Positions 5,750 through 6,858 of a DNA stretch of 6,858 nucleotides are shown in pieces. Made by a program: the position numbers and the translations under genes. How positions within the stretch are numbered: position 1 is the first letter of the stretch; the number at the start of each line of letters is the position of its first letter. The notes beneath the pieces are model-generated. The model was given only the letters and a program-made list of their open reading frames with translations. It was not told the origin of the DNA and searched no databases. Origin of the DNA: Mariprofundaceae bacterium. GTDB taxonomy: Bacteria > Pseudomonadota > Zetaproteobacteria > Mariprofundales > Mariprofundaceae. The stretch is taken from NCBI GenBank assembly GCA_013139875.1, contig WSZY01000131.1, forward strand, positions 1-6,858, given 5' to 3'.

Positions 5750-6858
5750 AATTTATTGATGAATATCGTGATAGCACACTGATCCGGTCACTGGTGGAGC
5801 AGATCGGCAAAGCGGCATCTCGTAAGGAAGGCTATCGGTTGATGGAGTTTTGTGGTGGTCATACGCATGCACTTTATCGCTATGGGTTGATTCCACTGTT
5901 GCCCGAAACAGTTGAGATGGTGCATGGGCCGGGATGTCCGGTCTGTGTGTTGCCGATCAGTCGTATCGACGCGGCTGTGGCTCTGGCTGCTAGAGAGGAT
6001 GTCATCTTCTGTAGTTACGGAGATATGCTCCGGGTGCCTGGCTCCGATGGTAAAAGTCTGTTGAAAGCCAAGGCCGAAGGCGCAGATGTGCGGATGATCT
6101 ATTCGCCATTGGATGCCGTGAAACTGGCCCTGCAGAACCCGGATTCTCAGGTTGTGTTTTTTGCTGTCGGCTTTGAAACCACGGCTCCGGCAACAGCATT
6201 GGCTCTGAAGCAGGCTGAGCAGCAGGGCATTGGGAATTTCTTTGTCTTTTGCAACCATGTTCTCACACCACCAGCCATGCGGGCGATTCTTGATTATGGA
6301 AATGGTGAGTCAGGAGAGGGAAGCGTCATTGACGGCATTGTCGGACCGGGACATGTCAGTGCCATTATCGGCAGTTCCGCCTATGCGTTTGTGGCGGAAG
6401 AGAATCGCATTCCATTGGTCATATCAGGATTTGAGCCGGTCGATCTGCTTGAGTCGATCCTGATGCTTGTGCGCCAGGTCAATGAGGGTCGGGCAGAGAT
6501 TGAAAATCAGTATATCCGTGTCGTGAAGGCCAAAGGAAATCCACAAGCCGTTCATCTAATGGATGAAGTGTTTGAGCTTCGCGGCAGTTTCGAATGGCGA
6601 GGATTTGGCATGCTTGCCAATAGTGCACAGAAAATTTCATCAAAATATGCCGCCTTTGATGCCGAGCTGAAGTTTCAGGTTCAATACGCCGAGGTTTCGG
6701 ATCATAAGGCATGCCGATGCGCCGATGTTCTACGTGGCTTGATTCAGCCGGAGCAGTGCAGCGTGTTTGGAAAAGTGTGTACGCCTGAAAATCCGCTTGG
6801 AGCATGTATGGTCTCATCTGAAGGAGCCTGTGCTGCGGCATACAGTTATGGTGGTGTT
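5746..6858 (+). CDS. hypD: Hydrogenase Fe-cofactor assembly protein HypD, nearly complete, open at the right edge
   Basis: The frame stays open from the ATG at 5746 to the window end, giving 371 residues; E. coli HypD is about 373, so only a few codons are probably missing. It begins MKFIDEYR and carries the active-site motifs MEFCGGHTHA (C36, H39, H41) and GPGCPVCVLP (C64, C67). Other family blocks are FCSYGDMLRVPG, FFAVGFETTAPATA, GPGHVSAIIG and ISGFEPVDLL. The C-terminal cysteines (C323, C325, C338, C345, C354, C362) include those that bind the [4Fe-4S] cluster, within CSVFGKVC and GACMVSSEGAC. HypD forms a complex with HypC and receives cyanide from HypE to build Fe(CN)2CO. The ATGA overlap with hypC indicates translational coupling, with a weak GGATGG upstream. 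hypE is expected next but is not visible. Confidence 0.96.
   Translation, partial: MKFIDEYRDSTLIRSLVEQIGKAASRKEGYRLMEFCGGHTHALYRYGLIPLLPETVEMVHGPGCPVCVLPISRIDAAVALAAREDVIFCSYGDMLRVPGSDGKSLLKAKAEGADVRMIYSPLDAVKLALQNPDSQVVFFAVGFETTAPATALALKQAEQQGIGNFFVFCNHVLTPPAMRAILDYGNGESGEGSVIDGIVGPGHVSAIIGSSAYAFVAEENRIPLVISGFEPVDLLESILMLVRQVNEGRAEIENQYIRVVKAKGNPQAVHLMDEVFELRGSFEWRGFGMLANSAQKISSKYAAFDAELKFQVQYAEVSDHKACRCADVLRGLIQPEQCSVFGKVCTPENPLGACMVSSEGACAAAYSYGGV

Overview
The window looks like a chromosomal segment of a Gram-negative, probably proteobacterial, chemolithotroph or facultative hydrogen user. The evidence is an E. coli-like class I aldolase, a di-heme cytochrome c peroxidase and a hyp operon for [NiFe]-hydrogenase maturation. 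The genus cannot be fixed from the sequence. Zetaproteobacteria or beta/gamma-Proteobacteria are reasonable guesses, but this is inference only.

Layout. Bases 1-376 hold the C-terminal end of a MauG/CcpA-type di-heme cytochrome c peroxidase, closed by a strong intrinsic terminator (393-425). A complete fbaB class I fructose-bisphosphate aldolase follows (554-1603), then a stand-alone CheY-like receiver domain (1665-2015) whose start codon sits in a possible hairpin. Convergent to it, on the minus strand, lies a YkuE/YaeI-type calcineurin-like metallophosphoesterase (2033-2974) with a good extended -10 promoter upstream. The rest of the window, from 3179 to the end, is a tightly packed plus-strand operon: hypA, hypB, a hypF that encodes only the C-terminal carbamoyltransferase domain, hypC, and hypD. 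HypD runs off the right edge a few codons short of its expected end.

How the genes work together. HypA and HypB insert nickel into the hydrogenase large subunit. HypC and HypD (with HypE, probably just downstream) assemble the Fe(CN)2CO group, and HypF supplies the carbamoyl unit for cyanide. Most start and stop codons in the operon overlap by 1-4 bases, which suggests translational coupling. The hydrogenase structural genes are not in the window. The main oddity is the shortened HypF: it keeps the Kae1-like carbamoyl-transfer domain but lacks the acylphosphatase, zinc-finger and YrdC-like domains. I recall a similar shortened HypF1 in an A-B-F-C-D order in Cupriavidus necator H16, so this is unusual rather than clearly new. 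I see no insertion sequences, tRNA or rRNA genes, CRISPR arrays or phage genes.
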